NCBI GenBank assembly: GCA_003566395.1
Contig: PXDL01000457.1
Coordinates: 1 to 5,625 of the forward strand
Direction: 5' to 3'
DNA length: 5,625 bases
From: Balneolia bacterium
GTDB taxonomy: Bacteria; Bacteroidota; Rhodothermia; Balneolales; Cyclonatronaceae
Positions 4,891-5,625 of this stretch are shown here, in pieces (position 1 is the first letter of the stretch; every line of letters starts with the position of its first letter). The notes under the pieces are model-generated. The model did not search any database and was not told the DNA's origin. It saw nothing but the letters and a program-made list of their open reading frames with translations. A program made the position numbers and the translations under genes.

Positions 4891-5625
4891 ATGCAAGCTA
4901 CAGAATTTAATTTAGGGAATGCCACCTTTGAAAATTATGTCGGACAGGACCATGGTCTTTCCGAAATGTCTTTTCAAATGGTAGCACACGTATTAACGGT
5001 GGGGTATGCTGTAATGTTCGCTGCTCTCATCTATTTTATCCTGACGATCAAGACGGTCCAGCCCAAATACCGGACTACAGCCGTATTATCGGTAGTAGTA
5101 ATGGTATCGGCAGGTCTTCTTCTGTTTATTCAGGCTCAGAACTGGATCAGCGCCTTCTCCTTCGACGCAAGTGAGGGGAGATATTTTCTCGCAGACGGTG
5201 CTGCTATGTTTAACAACGGGTATCGATATCTAAACTGGTTGATCGATGTGCCTATGTTGCTTTTCCAGATTCTGTTCGTTGTTACCCTGACTCGCAGCAG
5301 TTTTTCCAAGGTTCGTAATCGTTTCTGGATATCGGGTACATTGATGATCGTTACCGGTTACATCGGTCAATATTATGAGGTTACAAACTTCGCTCTGTTT
5401 GCAGTGTGGGGCACGATTTCAACTTTATTCTTTATTGACATTCTGGTACAGATGAGAAAGGTGATAAAGGAAGGCTCCGAAGGAATCCCGCCTGAAGCGG
5501 CACGCTATATGGGCTACATCTGGACGATATTCCTGTTCTCATGGATGCTTTACCCTGGTGCGTATCTAATGCCATACCTGATTCCACCGGGACTCGAGCC
5601 CGCGCTTTCAGGCCTGGCCGGTGAA
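4891..5625 (+). CDS. NDQ-type light-driven sodium-pump rhodopsin (cut by right edge)
   Basis: The first 245 residues are present and cover helices A to F of a seven-helix retinal protein in the inner membrane. Helix C reads RYLNWLIDVPMLLFQ, giving Asn115, Asp119 and Gln126. This is the NDQ motif of sodium pumps such as KR2 from Krokinobacter (N112, D116, Q123), not the DTE or DTD motif of proton pumps. Much of the protein follows KR2 with a constant offset of three, from memory of that sequence: Glu14, His33, Ser73, Arg112, Trp116, Gln160, Glu163, Trp218, Tyr221 and Pro222 are all kept. Family members export Na+ in light and pump H+ when Na+ is absent. Leu123 is at the main colour-tuning site and predicts green absorption. 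Gly174 on helix E is at the site that leaves an opening for antenna carotenoids in xanthorhodopsin. The counterion Asp and retinal Lys of helix G lie beyond the window. The ATG at 4891 matches the KR2 N-terminus; the ATG at 4883 is out of frame. Confidence 0.95.
   Translation, partial: MQATEFNLGNATFENYVGQDHGLSEMSFQMVAHVLTVGYAVMFAALIYFILTIKTVQPKYRTTAVLSVVVMVSAGLLLFIQAQNWISAFSFDASEGRYFLADGAAMFNNGYRYLNWLIDVPMLLFQILFVVTLTRSSFSKVRNRFWISGTLMIVTGYIGQYYEVTNFALFAVWGTISTLFFIDILVQMRKVIKEGSEGIPPEAARYMGYIWTIFLFSWMLYPGAYLMPYLIPPGLEPALSGLAGE

Noticed and set aside
4883..4915. A short upstream frame beginning 8 bases before the rhodopsin start and overlapping it
   Set aside because: It is 10 codons long and out of frame. 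The rhodopsin start at 4891 fits the KR2 N-terminus, and nothing shows that the short frame is translated.
5224..5268. The rhodopsin as a proton pump (proteorhodopsin or xanthorhodopsin)
   Set aside because: Those carry Asp-Thr-Glu (or similar) at the three key helix C sites; this protein has Asn, Asp and Gln, and its flanking sequence follows KR2 closely.
1..5625. CRISPR arrays, tRNA or rRNA genes, insertion sequences
   Set aside because: I found no regularly spaced direct repeats, cloverleaf-like segments, transposase motifs or paired terminal repeats.

Overview
The window most resembles a chromosomal segment of a marine or halophilic member of the Bacteroidota/Balneolota/Rhodothermota group. 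The grounds are two lipoproteins with short Leu/Ser-rich signal peptides, weak or absent Shine-Dalgarno sequences, moderate GC content with AT-rich intergenic DNA, and a sodium-pump rhodopsin of the KR2 type. This placement is inference from gene content; no rRNA or other marker gene is present.

Layout. Positions 1-277 (minus strand) hold the N-terminal part of an NfeD-like membrane serine protease that runs off the left edge. A 298-base spacer with several inverted repeats separates it from a small lipoprotein of unknown function (576-1106, plus). Next comes a complete Xre-RES toxin-antitoxin module: a DUF2384-type antitoxin (1165-1596) and a RES-domain toxin (1613-2074), with a plausible autoregulatory operator just upstream. 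A lipoprotein amidohydrolase of the YtcJ-like family follows (2176-3858, plus). It converges, with 12 bases between stop codons, on a minus-strand flavin-binding protein of the pyridoxamine-phosphate-oxidase/Alr4036 type (3871-4443).

The right quarter is a 447-base AT-rich divergent intergenic region followed by the first 245 codons of a microbial rhodopsin (4891-5625, open at the right edge). Helix C carries Asn115, Asp119 and Gln126, the NDQ signature of light-driven sodium pumps. The last helix with the retinal lysine lies outside the window. The stretch just upstream of the start holds repeated GGGTT/AACCC half-sites and nested inverted repeats that could form a regulatory leader or operator.

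The genes do not form one pathway. Only the toxin-antitoxin pair is clearly a working unit. The points most worth a second look are the rhodopsin's substitutions at the sodium site that KR2 uses between protomers, the structured DNA in front of the rhodopsin, and the operator-like repeats in front of the toxin-antitoxin module.
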